64,000 bases of DNA. Origin: Gari tellinella (Eukaryota > Mollusca > Bivalvia > Cardiida > Psammobiidae). The stretch covers positions 4,092,001-4,156,000 of the forward strand of contig OV277867.1 of assembly GCA_922989275.2 (NCBI GenBank), given 5' to 3'. The translations under genes were made by a program, and so were the position numbers. Numbering within the stretch: the stretch's first letter is position 1; each line of letters starts with the position of its first letter. Positions 45,056-55,715 of the stretch are shown one piece after another. Under the pieces are notes generated by a model, which was not told the DNA's origin, ran no database searches, and saw nothing but the letters and a program-made list of their open reading frames with translations.

Positions 45056-45957
45056 ACAAGTTAACTGTACAAGTAAAGTGTTGACGTGCAACATAAATGT
45101 TAGCTGCACCGAGAAAGTTTCAAATATAATTTCCATGTTAACAATTATATTGATATAATGTCAATCATTTGTTATTTATGTTTTTCAGGATGCAGTACGT
45201 ATGGATTTATTGGTGTTTCAACATGACCCGTTTCTACTGAACGACATTTAGATTACCAATACTGAAACACCAACTAGTTAGTCATAAACAGACGGTTTTT
45301 CACTTATTTATACATTTCGAAAATATCGGTACAATCTTTTGACAAAGATAGGACTTTTAATGTTAAAAAGTGCGGCAAATATGTAATACATCATCCATTG
45401 AAAACCCAATACAAAGAGCGTATATTGGAACATGTATTTTCTTTTGAAAAAAGTACTGAAAATAAAACGAGGACGACAATTTATTTAGTTCGGTGTTCTG
45501 TTTATCACGGAACATAATTATGTTTAATTCAGTGGTGAAAAATCGGAATAAAAAGTTCTTGTTTATCTTTTCTTACACGTCAATGAACTGTTGAACTCTT
45601 GTTATACCGTCAAATTTATATAAAGCGACCATTGAATAGAAGATTAATAGGTATCTTATAGAAAAGGTGACAGCTAAAACAGAGCAAAAGTAATGTAGAA
45701 AGCTCCTTAGGAAGTTATCGTATAAAATTTGACCTGCGTGAAGAAGCCACCTGTCTTTACAGCTCACACTTTGTCTCTACTCAGTGGTCAAGTAACACAA
45801 ATTTGATTGCAGGTAATTTGATATCCGTAAAATGAGATGATTATTCACTGGAGATAAAATCAGTGCGAAAGAAAACTGGATCAGTTACTCAAAGGAAAAT
45901 AGCGCATGGCATGCTAGTTTAAAGGGACACTGTGGTTAAAGCAAAACTCGGTTTGCA
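45056..45957 (+). promoter_or_regulatory. Upstream region of the receptor gene; no promoter motif recognised
   Basis: Mostly unique AT-rich DNA. A decayed family G element lies at 45590-45795 (AAAGGTGACAGCTAAAACAG, AGAAAGCTCCTTAGG). I see no convincing TATA box or initiator. The 50 bp before the ATG (AAAGGGACACTGTGGTTAAA region) are probably 5' UTR. Confidence 0.3.
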
Positions 45958-46446
45958 ATGGAAATAAAGATAACTGTGCTTCTATTAACACTACTTGGCA
46001 GCCATTACGCCAGCTGCCAGACTCTGGCACAGTCTAAAACTCTGATGTCAGACATGTTGACTGGTTACGACAAACGTCATAGACCGGTACAGGACCAGTC
46101 GAAACCAATTAACGTCACTGTGTCTTTTGACATCGTCGCTATACAAGATTTCGACGAGGTGGATGAAAAGTTCTCAGCAGTTGGTGTGATGTATTTGTCG
46201 TGGAAGGATGAGACTATTACGTGGACTCCGTCCAGCTATGGCAATATCTATTCCCAGATGTACCGGATTGATGACGTCTGGTACCCGATTGTCGTTCTAG
46301 GTAATCCATTTAACTCTGTAGAGGACCTTGGTGATGACTGGATGACGGTGAGGATAGTGTATAACGGAGAGGCCTATTTCAACCCCGGTGCCGTGTTCAA
46401 GACCACGTGTAGCGTTGACGTCACTTACTACCCGTTTGACACCCAG
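45958..46446 (+). CDS. Receptor exon 1: signal peptide and ligand-binding domain
   Basis: ATG at 45958, 163 codons, donor GTGAAT after CAG. MEIKITVLLLTLLGSHYASC is a standard signal peptide. INVTVSFDIVAIQDFDE matches the first beta strands. YLSWKDETITWTPSSYGNI is the loop D region, and DDVWYPIVVLGNP is loop A with the conserved W-x-P. CSVDVTYYPFDTQ is the first part of the Cys-loop. INVT is a possible N-glycosylation site (N52). The open frame continues past the donor, but those residues come from a MITE. Confidence 0.94.
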
Positions 46447-49400
46447 GTGAATCTTGTCTTTGCCCCTTCACTGCCCACCATGACGTCATCAAATTTTAAA
46501 CAACTGCTTTTATTTCTCATAATTGAACTTTAGATACTTTGAAGAAGTATTGAAATGATTGTAAAAAAGTTTGGATCTTGATCAGACGCCGCATTATGCG
46601 GCGTCTGATCAGGCTCCAAACTGTTTGCAAATAACCATTGTACTCGGAGTAAGGCAGTGAAGGGGTTTCCTTCTTAAAACTTCAAATGGTCGATTCCATG
46701 GCGTATCTAGTTATCAATGTGGTGAACATTTCTACCAATTTACTTCAGAGTACATTCATGCATATACAGGGGGGGGGGGGGGGGGGGGCACGATGAGAAA
46801 CACAGACACTCAAGAGTGTACGATTACCATATGCCTCCCAGATTAGGACATACTAGGATGTGCTATTAGATTTTAAGATAGGCAGTCGCTTATATGAGCC
46901 TATGCAAAAACTCTTTTTGTAGTTTTGTTTTGCGTTTGCTCCACATTTAAAAAAGCATTATATGTTAATTGATTTCATTGCTTCTTGGAAAGCGGTCTGG
47001 TTTGGTGTTAATTTATTTTGCTTTTTGTTTAACCTTGAGTATGCTGTCTATGGAGTTGTGACAGTTATTTAACTCATGCACTCACCACTGAAGTTTCAAA
47101 TGGACAACTCCAATTTCAAGTCAAGTCTTGTCCATTTTTACTGATTAGGGGTATTTCTTACAATATTTTGCAATATGACAAACAGTGCAGACCCCAATAA
47201 GAGGGCGCCTGTAGAAAAACTTACGACCTGGATGTGCATTGTTTGCCTTTGACAAGTGTACTATTCCTAGGTACATAGTAAATTACCAGTATATTGGGGC
47301 CCGTCTTACGAAACGGCGTACGACAAAAACGGTCGTAAGACAACATTTTAAAATACATATAATTTCTTATTTCTCCATCTAATCCTGTCTTTTGACATCT
47401 CTTTGGAATTGTCTTTTCAAGACGATTCCAAAAAGATGTCACAAGACAGGATTAGATAGAGAAATAAATTGAGACTTTTATAAGCTGACTTACGACAATA
47501 TTTGTCGTACGACGTTTGGCAAGACGGGTGTAACATTAAATTTTGACCCCGTTGAAAAATGACCTCCCGGTCATTTTTCAACGTTGAGGTCTTTTTTTAA
47601 CGTTGAAAAAAGACCTCCCGGGTCATTTTTCAACGGGAATGGGGTCATTTCTCAACGTTGAAAAAAGACCCTACCCGTGAAATTATGACTGCTGAAATAT
47701 CTAGTTGTAAAATGGCTGGGGTCATTTCTCAACGTTGAAAATAGACCAGGGTAAATTCTTAACGTTGAGAAATGACCCTATCCGTGAAATAATGACGAGT
47801 TTTAATACGCCATTGAATAACAAACGGAAGAGAGGGGGTCATTCTTTAACATTGTTAAATTACCGGGGGTCAATTCTCAATATTAAAATATAATTACCGG
47901 GGGTCAATTCTCAATATTAAAATATGACCATACCCTTAAACTTTATATGGCTGCTACAAATAATTGGTTATTAACTGATCCTTGTTAGGGGGTATTTTGT
48001 AACGTTGGTAATATACCTGGGGTCATTTCTCAACGTTGAAAAATGACCCGGGGTCTATTCCTAACGTTGAAAAAAGACCCTTACTACTGGTTTGAGGGGG
48101 GTCATTGTTCAACGTTGAAAAAAGACCTGGGGTCAAATCTCAACATTGAAAAAAGACCCTACCTATGAAATTATAACTCCTGAATTATATTGTTTTAAAA
48201 TCACCGTAGGTCATTTCTCAACATTGAAAAATGACTCGTGTTGAGTTTCATCGTTGAAATACGACTTAGCCTGTACAGATATGTCTACTAGACTTAATTG
48301 TGATTAATTGACTACTGATTTGAAGGGGGGGGGTCATTGTTCAACGTTGAAAAATGACACAGGGTCAATTCTCAACGTTGAAAAAGGACCCTACCCATGA
48401 AATCATGACTCTTGAATTATGTTGTTGTAAAATGAACGGGGGTCATTTCTCAACGTTGAAAAATGACCCGTGTTAAGTTTCATCGTTCATAGATGACTTA
48501 ACCTGTACAAATATGTATCCTAAACTTAATTGTTATTAGCTGAGTACTGGTTTGAGGGGGTCATTTTTCAACGTTGAGAAATTACCCCCATTTCATTTAC
48601 AAGAAGATAATTCAGGAGTCATAATTTCAATGGTAGGGTCTTTTTTCAACGTTGAGAAATGACCCTCGGGTCATTTTTCAACGTTGAACAATGACCCCGA
48701 TACCAGTAGTCAGTTTATCACAATTAAGTCTAGGAGACATTTCTGAACGGGTTAAGTCGTCTTTCAACAATGAAACGTAACAAGGGTCTTTTTTCATCGT
48801 TGAGAAATGACCCACAGGTGATTTTTCAACGTTGAACAATGACACCCTCCCCTCATACCAGTAGTAAGTTAATCACGATTAAGTCTAGGAGACATATCTG
48901 TACGGGTCTTTCAACGATGAAACTTAACAGGGTCATTTTTCAACGTTGAGAAATGACCCCCGGTCATTTCAAAATGAGATAATGACGGAGTCATAATTTA
49001 ATGGGCAGGGTATTTTTTCAACGTTGAGAATTGACCCCGGGTCATTTTTCAACGTTGAACAATGACCCTTCATACCAGTAGTCAGTTTATAACAATTAAG
49101 TCTAGGAGAAATATTTGTACAGGTTAAGTCAATTTTCAACGTTGAAACATTACAAGGGTCATATTTCAACGTTGAGAAATGGCCCCGCTCATTTTTACAA
49201 CAAGATAATTCAGGAGTCATATTAAATTGGATAGAGTCTTTTTTCAACGTTGAAAATTGACCCCGGGTCTTTTTCAACGTTGAACAGTGCCCCCCTAAAA
49301 CCAGTAGTCAGTTAATCACAATTAAGTCTAGGAGACAATTCTGCACGGGTTAAGTCTTCAACGATGAAACTTTACATGGGTCATTTTTCAACGTTGAGAA

Positions 49401-51524
49401 ATGACCCCCATTTCATTTACAAGAAGATAATTCAGGAGTCTTAATTTCAATGGTAGGGTCTTTATTCAACGTTGAGAAATGACCCCGGATCATTTTTCAA
49501 CGTTGAACAATGACCCCGATACAATTAGTCATTGAAACTTTAAATGGGTCATTTTTCAACGTTGAGAAATGACTCCCATTTCATTTACAAGAAGATAATT
49601 CAAGAGTTATAATTTGAATGGAAGGGTCTTTTTTCAACGTTGAGAAATGACCCCCGGGTCATAATTTCATGGGTAGGGTCTTTTTAAACGTTGTGAATTG
49701 ACCCCGGGTCATTTTTCAAAGTTGAACAATTACCCCATCAAACCAGTAGTAATTTAATCTTTGAGACAATTATGCACGGGTTAAGTGACATTTCAACGTT
49801 GAAACTTTACACGGGTCATTTTTCAACGTTGAGAAATGACCTCCCGGTCATTTTACAACAGATAATTCAGGAGTCATACTTTCATGGGTAGGGTATTTTT
49901 TCAACGTTGAGAATTGACCTCCCGGTCATTTTTCAACGTTAAAAAATGACCCGGGAGGTCTTTTTTTAACGTTAAAAAATGACCGGGAGGTCATTTCTCA
50001 ACGTTGAAAAATGACCGGGAGGTCATTTTTCAATGGGGTCCAAATTTAATGTTACACGGGCCCCTGGTCGCTTCGGTTGAATGGGCTAAACAAGCTTGAA
50101 GCCAGATGAGACACATAATTACGCATCTTATCTGGATCAAATCTGTTCTACAGTTCGTTAATGTATCTATTTTCTAACTTAACTCAGTACCCCATAAATA
50201 CTCCTTTTACGCCTTAAACTTATTCCTCCATTGAAGTAAATAGTGTCACTGTATACAGTCATGAATATATTCCATAAATATTTTGAATCTCATATCAGAT
50301 GGTAGATTAAAATAAGACTGAAAATAAAGCAGAGTGCACCGGCCTAAGGAACATTCTGCTTTACTGCGAGTCTGCTTTAACACATTAAGCCCTAGTGAAG
50401 AGTACACTTGTCCTATGCAAACAGTGAAGTCCCTGGTCAGAGGGCTCCTACAGGAGCCCTCTGATCAGGGTCTTTACTCTTTGTCATTTTGTAAAATATT
50501 ATAAGAATCAACCCTAAATAGTCGAAAATGGACCCGCCTTTCTTGCAAAGTGGATGTGTCATTGGAAGTTTCAGGGGATAATGAGTTAAGTGGCCACTGT
50601 CTTCAAAACTAGAAACAGGCGATAGTGTAATGGGTTCAATGACAGGTAAACTGTCCTTGCAAATTGATGTAGCCGTCAAACTGTGTGTAAACGGTTTATA
50701 ATGTTTTCTTTATTTTTCAGAATTGTGAGCTATTGTTCTTTCCCTGGGGGTTCACCATCTCTGAAATGAAGCTGATTTCAGAGCGATCCAATGTTCTACA
50801 GACCTACTATTCTGAAAACGGCGAGTGGGATCTGGTGTCGACTACGGCTGTTCAGGAGACACTCAATGATTTTGACTCAATCAGATTTACCTTTAAAATC
50901 AAACGAAAGCCGTTATTCCTCGTTGTGAACGTAATATTGCCAATTATATTCATGGCGGTGATAAACATTCTGGTATTCGTCCTGCCTGTGGAATCAGGAG
51001 AGCGTATATCGTACGCTATCACTGTTCTACTGGCTATTGCCGTGTTCCTAACTCTGGTAGGTGATAACTTGCCTAAGACATCAGAACCAATGTCAGTGCT
51101 GTGTTATTTCCTCATGCTCATTCTCGTTATCAGCACACTCATGTGTGTCACAGCCATCTTCAACCTCACCGTGTACCACAAGAAGACGGAACATGTCCCC
51201 ATGTGGTGCAAATCTTTCACTAAAATGATGAAATGCGGAACATATTGTAGTACAGCAAGATGTAAACGCGACAAACAAGTTCACAGTGATGATATAGACA
51301 AAAGTATTAGTATCATAGATACGAAGAAGGCAGGTCTGAAGCCAATCAAGTCACCTACAAGGGTGATCGCGTTCAGCGATGAAGATGGCGAGGTTCTGCA
51401 GGAAATAACATGGATAGACGTGAGCGCCGCTTTTGACAGATTTTCAATCATTTTCTTTTCTTTAGCCTTGATGATATCGGTTTCAACATATCTCAGTATT
51501 CTTATCAGAAACAGATCGCCATGA
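45958..51524 (+). CDS. Nicotinic acetylcholine receptor-like Cys-loop channel subunit (two exons)
   Basis: Gene-level entry: exons 45958-46446 and 50721-51524 join in phase 0 to 430 residues. Signal peptide 1-20, extracellular ligand-binding domain to about 227, membrane segments about 228-251, 259-278, 289-313 and 403-425, and a short C-tail. The Cys-loop C151 to C165 has exactly 13 intervening residues and forms only when the exons are joined, which confirms the splice. TM2 (GERISYAITVLLAIAVFL) keeps the intermediate-ring Glu and the 9' Leu of cation-selective nicotinic channels. The Cys-Cys pair of alpha subunits is absent from loop C, so it is a non-alpha-type or divergent subunit. Family knowledge: pentameric ligand-gated channels of excitable or sensory cells. 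Bivalves carry large, divergent sets of them. The ligand cannot be predicted. Confidence 0.94.
46461..46667 (+). mobile_element. Family B MITE at the receptor splice donor
   Basis: Left end TGCCCCTTCACTGCCC begins 14 bp after the exon; right end AAGGCAGTGAAGGGG. Cassette GGATCTTGATCAGACGCCGC, ATTATGC, complement. Its terminal TTAA has decayed on both sides. Confidence 0.85.
46769..46788 (+). repeat. Poly(G) tract, 20 G
   Basis: An uninterrupted run of 20 G inside the receptor intron, transcribed as poly(G) on the sense strand. It may be shorter or longer in the real genome because homopolymers are sequenced poorly. Confidence 0.8.
47067..47290 (+). mobile_element. Family F MITE, decayed
   Basis: TAACTCATGCACTCACCACT, TCAAATGGACAACTCC, hairpin AAGAGGGCGCCTG with a broken right arm. 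It abuts family M. Confidence 0.6.
47296..50064. mobile_element. Family M foldback opened by the CAACGTTGA array
   Basis: GGGGCCCGTCTTACGAAAC at the left. Nearly the whole M unit follows, to GTTTGGCAAGACGG at 47527. Then comes the inserted array, and the last M bases GGGCCCC appear only at 50058-50064. Confidence 0.75.
47528..50057. repeat. Inverted array of CAACGTTGA repeats, 2.5 kb, with terminal inverted repeats
   Basis: Starts GTGTAACATTAAATTT and ends AAATTTAATGTTACAC. Inside are dozens of copies of TTTCAACGTTGAGAAATGAC spaced by 20-25 bp, grouped in a higher-order unit of about 230-260 bp that also contains AAGATAATTCAGGAGTCAT and AATTAAGTCTAGGAGACAT. From about 47540 to 48560 the unit reads in one direction, from 48560 to 50050 in the opposite one, so the array is a giant foldback. 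Each basic unit is itself palindromic. Open frames across it are incidental. Confidence 0.85.
50190..50640. mobile_element. Family C1 MITE with a nested family F copy
   Basis: C1 parts: AAACTTATTCCTCCATTGAA, hairpin AAAGCAGAGTGCACCGG to CTGCTTTAA, then after the insert GTGGCCACTGTCTTCAAAAC and GTGTAATGGGTT. The F copy, 50385-50589, has TTAA at both boundaries and hairpin GGTCAGAGGGCTCCTACAGG. Confidence 0.72.
50721..51524 (+). CDS. Receptor exon 2: rest of Cys-loop, four membrane helices
   Basis: Acceptor CTTTATTTTTCAG at 50720; the exon starts AAT TGT, giving N-C to close the Cys-loop, then ELLFFPWGFTISEM. Loop C region VLQTYYSENGEWDLV lacks vicinal cysteines. TM1 starts after KIKRKPLF, TM2 follows SGER, TM3 is CYFLMLILVISTLMC. 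The cytoplasmic loop of about 85 residues is short and Cys/Lys-rich (KCGTYCSTARCKRDK). TM4 contains FSIIFFSLALMISVSTYL. Stop TGA at 51522. Confidence 0.95.
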   Translation, partial: NCELLFFPWGFTISEMKLISERSNVLQTYYSENGEWDLVSTTAVQETLNDFDSIRFTFKIKRKPLFLVVNVILPIIFMAVINILVFVLPVESGERISYAITVLLAIAVFLTLVGDNLPKTSEPMSVLCYFLMLILVISTLMCVTAIFNLTVYHKKTEHVPMWCKSFTKMMKCGTYCSTARCKRDKQVHSDDIDKSISIIDTKKAGLKPIKSPTRVIAFSDEDGEVLQEITWIDVSAAFDRFSIIFFSLALMISVSTYLSILIRNRSP

Positions 51525-52004
51525 CTCAATATATTATTTACATTTATATCATGTTCCTGGTTTAAGCAAATGTTCATAAGTCAACGTAAAACACATCAAC
51601 CGATTTAGCGGAACGTCAAAGTACGCATGATCATCCGTTAGTGGCATCACATGAAACATTTGAAATAGATTCAGTGGGGAATAAGGGTCTTCACTTAAAA
51701 ACTTTACAAATGTTAGAGATCTACATAAGAGCTGTGTCATGAGAAAAACTGCCTTATGGCATTTCAAACAATGTACACCAAGACCAGCCCCCGCGTCAAA
51801 GACGCGGCGGCTTGTCTTGCTCTACACTGTTTGACAACCACATACATCTAAAGCATTTTATGTAACTGTATTAGATACGGTTTTTTGGCATTGTTGATCA
51901 AACTCAGAGGGAAAGCCTGTGCTGACAACGGCCTGTACAATGTTGCAGTGCTATAAGGCAGGTTTTGTCATGGCACTGCTCGTATGAATACACAATATAC
52001 TCTG

Positions 52005-52010
52005 AATAAA
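52005..52010 (+). terminator. Candidate polyadenylation signal of the receptor gene
   Basis: AATAAA followed within 15 bp by a GT-rich stretch (GTTGGTATATGTGG). A second AATAAA is at 52049. This would give a 3' UTR of about 0.5 kb containing one cassette-like hairpin at 51767-51835 (CAATGTACACCAAGACCAGC, CCCGCGTCAAAGACGCGG). Confidence 0.4.
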
Positions 52011-52436
52011 TGTATGTAATGTTGGTATATGTGGTTTGATGGCTCTGGAATAAAACGTTTTGTCAAATATATACATGGAGTTACAATCAAGAAAAACATT
52101 ATTTAACATGGGATTTTCCATAGACAACATTCCCTGTTTTGTGTCAGTCTGAAAATCAACATTCCAGACATATCATGGAACAAAAGAAATAAAGTAAGGC
52201 ACCTAATGAATAATGAAGGGGATTGCATTGAGAAACATACACAAGAATTGGGTTTTGAGTTTTATTTGTTCAAAGTTTAGTCTTGCAAAGGGAGGCAATT
52301 TGAAAACCCGCTTTTCCAACGGACAATAGTACACAAACTACTTAAAGAATGTTAATGAAATCCTTAACCTTTTCCCTCCTAGATTTGTTCAGTGTGTTGC
52401 TTCAAGCAGACTTAATGTATACCAGAGTTCCCCCTT

Positions 52437-52935
52437 TAACCCATTACCTCATAGCCTGTTTCTAGTATTGAAGATAGGTGACCACTTAAAGCAGGTTTAA
52501 AGTAAAGCAGAATGTGCCTTAACCCTTTGAACCCTAGTCCCGCATATAGGCGTCCTTTTCAAACAGTGTACATTTGAATAGTACATTTGTCCTATGCAAA
52601 CAGTGAAGACCCAGATCAGAGGGCTCCTAGGAGCCCTCTGATCAGGGTCTTCACTGTTTGTCATAAAGCAAATCATTGACAAAAACAACCCTTAAAAGTT
52701 AGAAATGGACTAAACTAAAATGGAAACTGGAATTGTCCATTTAAAGTTTCAGGGAGGAAAGAGTTAAGGCACATTCCGCTTTACTTTTAGCCTGATTTAA
52801 GCTACCATCAGCTACAATATAGAAACTATTTTGTGTAATATATATTCTTAGATGTATAAATTTGAACTTTTTTCTTCAATGGAGGAATAAATTAAAGGCG
52901 TAAAAAGCGTATTTATGGGGGAAGGGGTTAAAGGA
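52437..52935. mobile_element. Family C1 MITE split by a complete family F MITE
   Basis: C1 hairpin arm GCAGAATGTGCC is followed by TTAA at 52519, then a full F element to TTAA at 52764-52767, then the other C1 arm GGCACATTCCGC. Removing F and one TTAA restores GTGCCTTAAGGCAC, the usual C1 hairpin tip. F is inverted: TTAACCCTTTGAACCCTAG to GGAGGAAAGAGTTAA. Confidence 0.92.
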
Positions 52936-53398
52936 GTTTTCTGCTAGTATGGCAGCCAGCTGAAAGCAGTCACCAGTTGTGATTGCGGAAAATTTTTCAA
53001 TGGCTCGAGTCAACAGCCAAAACATGATTTTAACTCTTTTAACACTGTGGACCTGTTTAAGATATACTCATAACATTTGCAAACGGTGTAGACCCATATC
53101 AGAGTAGATTTCTCTGATCTTAGTATGTACTGTTTGCTTTGCTAATTTAGACCACTGTATTTTTTTTAAAATACATGTACCTAGAATTTCAAGTAGACTG
53201 ATTCATGTTTAGGTAACTAAAAATGATCCACAAGGGATTCTAATAACCCATAACAGTTACTTAGTGTTGAAAGAGTTACGTGGTATTGCAATAAGGCTTT
53301 GCTTAGAGTAAAATGGAGCAAAGCTCTGCAAAACTAGCAAGGAGTTACTTATCACCATTCAATGTTGTTGGTATGACAACACACTCTGTAAATGCAAA

Positions 53399-53642
53399 TA
53401 CAGTGGAGAATCTGTTATTCTTTACCGTTTAAACGCAAACGTACGCGAAGCGCTGAAACGTAGAAAAGAACAACTTTTGGACAATTCTGATAATTCTTGT
53501 TTATCTTGGTGGCAAACAGTTTGGAGCCTGATCAGACGCCGGGTTACCCGGCGTCTGATCTGGCTCCAAACTGTTTGCACTGCAAATAATAGTTTTAGCG
53601 TAAACGCGTTTATTGGGAAAGAATAACAGATTCTCCACTGTA
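53399..53642 (+). mobile_element. Family A MITE, complete
   Basis: TACAGTGGAGAATCTG to CAGATTCTCCACTGTA; a 6-bp loss at CGTACGCGAAGCGC. Confidence 0.9.
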
Positions 53643-53831
53643 TACTCTGTAATATGTAAAAACAATTGCCCTTGACATTGTTGCAAATTGTCAATGCCGA
53701 AACCTTACATTTGTGTTATCCTTGGTTTCTAGTGCGCATTACAAGGGCATTTAAATATGATTGCTTTAATTATGTTTTGCCATGTTATATACACTTTTTT
53801 ACCAAAATAAATCAATCTATCTATCTACCGG

Positions 53832-53984
53832 GGTCAAATGTTATAAAGCTTTTTAGTTGAGTCTAAAGTCATTCTCAAGCATTTGATTGGTCAGATTTGA
53901 GCCTAGGCTCAAATCTGACCAATCAAATGCCTGAGAACACACTCAGACTCAGCTCAAACAGTTTATAACCTTGGACCCTGTATG
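53832..53984. repeat. Foldback element (same family as 895-1050)
   Basis: AAATGTTATAAAGC and AGTTGAGTCTAAAGTCATTC on the left; GATTTGAGCCTAGGCTCAAATC forms a perfect tip; ACTCAGACTCAGCTCAAAC and TTTATAACCTTGGA on the right. Confidence 0.75.
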
Positions 53985-54055
53985 ATACAATGGAGAATCC
54001 ATTGTCCCAATCCTGAGACAATGGGATGATGCATCTGATAAAGCTTATGCGGGAC

Positions 54056-54505
54056 TACAGTGGAGAATCTGTTATTCTTTCCCAATAAACGCGTTTACGC
54101 TAAAACTATTATTTGCAGTGCAAATAGTTTGGAGCCAGATCAGACGCCGGGTAACCCGGGGTCTGATCAGGCTCCAAACTGTTTGCCACCAAGATAAACA
54201 ATAATTATCAGAATTGTCCAAAAGTTGTACTTTTCTACGTTTTAGTGCTTTGCGTTTGCGTGCGTTTGCGTACGTTTGCGTTTAAACGGGAAAGAATAAC
54301 AGATTCTCCACTGTATAAACCTCAGCAGAAACAACAACAACAACAATGGAGAAGGCATCATTCTTTCCCAATAAACACATTTCAGCTAAACAAATACAGT
54401 CAACTGCAAACAGTTTGTAGCCAGATCAGATGCCAGGTAAGCTGGCATCTGATCTGGCTACATACTGTTTGCCACTCTCATAAAAATATTTCATTTTCTA
54501 TTATG
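54056..54505 (-). mobile_element. Family A MITE followed by a diverged relative
   Basis: 54056-54315: complete, with a duplicated GCGTGCGTTTGCGTACG. 54343-54505: a diverged A-like element (CAATGGAGAAGGCATC, CCCAATAAACACATTT) whose cassette has its own consistent changes on both arms (GTAGCCAGATCAGATGCCAG, GTAAGCTGGCATC), so the stem has co-varied. Confidence 0.85.
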
Positions 54506-54535
54506 ACATAAAAAGGTGTATATTTATTTATGCTT

Positions 54536-55698
54536 TTCGGTGGATTACCACGAAATAGCAGTGGATTATCACTTGATAATTTCACTGTTTTAAGCAGTGG
54601 GATTATCGCCACACGCGCTTTTATTATGAATTTTCCCCGTAGGGCTCCCAAAAAATCGTAGTCAATCGTGTCTTATCGTTAAATTCCAGCAGTCCGATTT
54701 GTCGCGAACCACTCAACGGAGGAACACGAATCCAAATCGGGAGCAACGACGTAATTCGGATGACGTCAAATCAATAAATCAGTGACGTCATCGTATGGGA
54801 AACTGTTTCGTTAATGTGTTCGATGTAAACTTCGCAACACGGGGTAAATCATTTACTTTAGTTTTCACAATTGTAAAACAATTTCGTTTAAAAAGTGGCT
54901 TAAAAGCATAAATAAATAGAATAATTGTATTTTTTTCAATATAAGAACTAATTTAATCCATTTCGTGAACATCAGACCTTTATATTTTTACTCGTGGCTT
55001 CGCCACTCGTGAAAATATAACGTCTGATGTTCACTCAATGGATTAAATTTCTATCTTATACTGAAAAAAACAATTATCCTCTATTTATTTTCTACATTTT
55101 ATTTCACTCTGTTTAGGTTTAGCTTTGATTAAATGGGAAGAATAATGTCTTCTCCACTGTAATAAATAGAGGATAATTGTTTTTTTCAGTATAAGATAGA
55201 AATTTAATCCATTGAGTGAACATCAGACGTTATATTTTCACGAGTGGCGAAGCCACGAGTGAAAATATAACAGTCTGATGTTCACTCAATGGATTAAATT
55301 CGATCTTATACTGAAAAAATACAATTATTCTATTTATTTATGCTTTTAAACCACTTTTTAAACGAAATTGTTCGACAATTGTGAAAGCGAATGTACATGA
55401 TTTACCCCATGTTGAGCCCCAAGTTTACATCAAACACATTAACAAAACAGTTTCCCGTACAATGACGTCACTTATTTATTGATTTGATGTCATCCGAATT
55501 ACGTCGTTGCTCCCGATTTTGGATTCGTGTTCTTCCGTTGAGTGGTTCGCAACAAATCGGACTGCCGGAATTTAACGATAAGACACGATTGACTACGATT
55601 TTTGGGGAGCCCTACGGGGAAAACGGCGATTGGTGATAATCCACTGCAGTGGATTACCAAGTGATAATCCACTGCTATTTTCCGGTAATCCACCGAAA
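54536..55698. repeat. Large inverted repeat, about 1.16 kb, with a family A fragment as loop
   Basis: Arms of about 540 bp: TTCGGTGGATTACC at the left, GGTAATCCACCGAA at the right. Further matched pairs include AGTGGATTATCACTTGATAA, the ACGTAATTCGGATGACGTCA region and GAACATCAGACGTTATATTT. Each arm contains its own short palindrome CTCGTGGCTTCGCCACTCG. The 70-bp loop (55091-55161) is a family A right-end remnant ending CTTCTCCACTGTA. Confidence 0.85.
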
Positions 55699-55715
55699 CA
55701 TTAGCAACTATTTTT

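Noticed and set aside
46447..46533. Extension of receptor exon 1 beyond the donor (VNLVFAPSLPTMTSS)
   Set aside because: The residues derive from a family B MITE, and only splicing at 46446 gives the 13-residue Cys-loop.
48969..49277. 102-residue frame in the receptor intron
   Set aside because: Translation of the CAACGTTGA array; the units shift frame along the array.
47528..50057. CRISPR array
   Set aside because: Repeats are regular but the spacers are repeated too, the array inverts midway, and the context is an animal intron.
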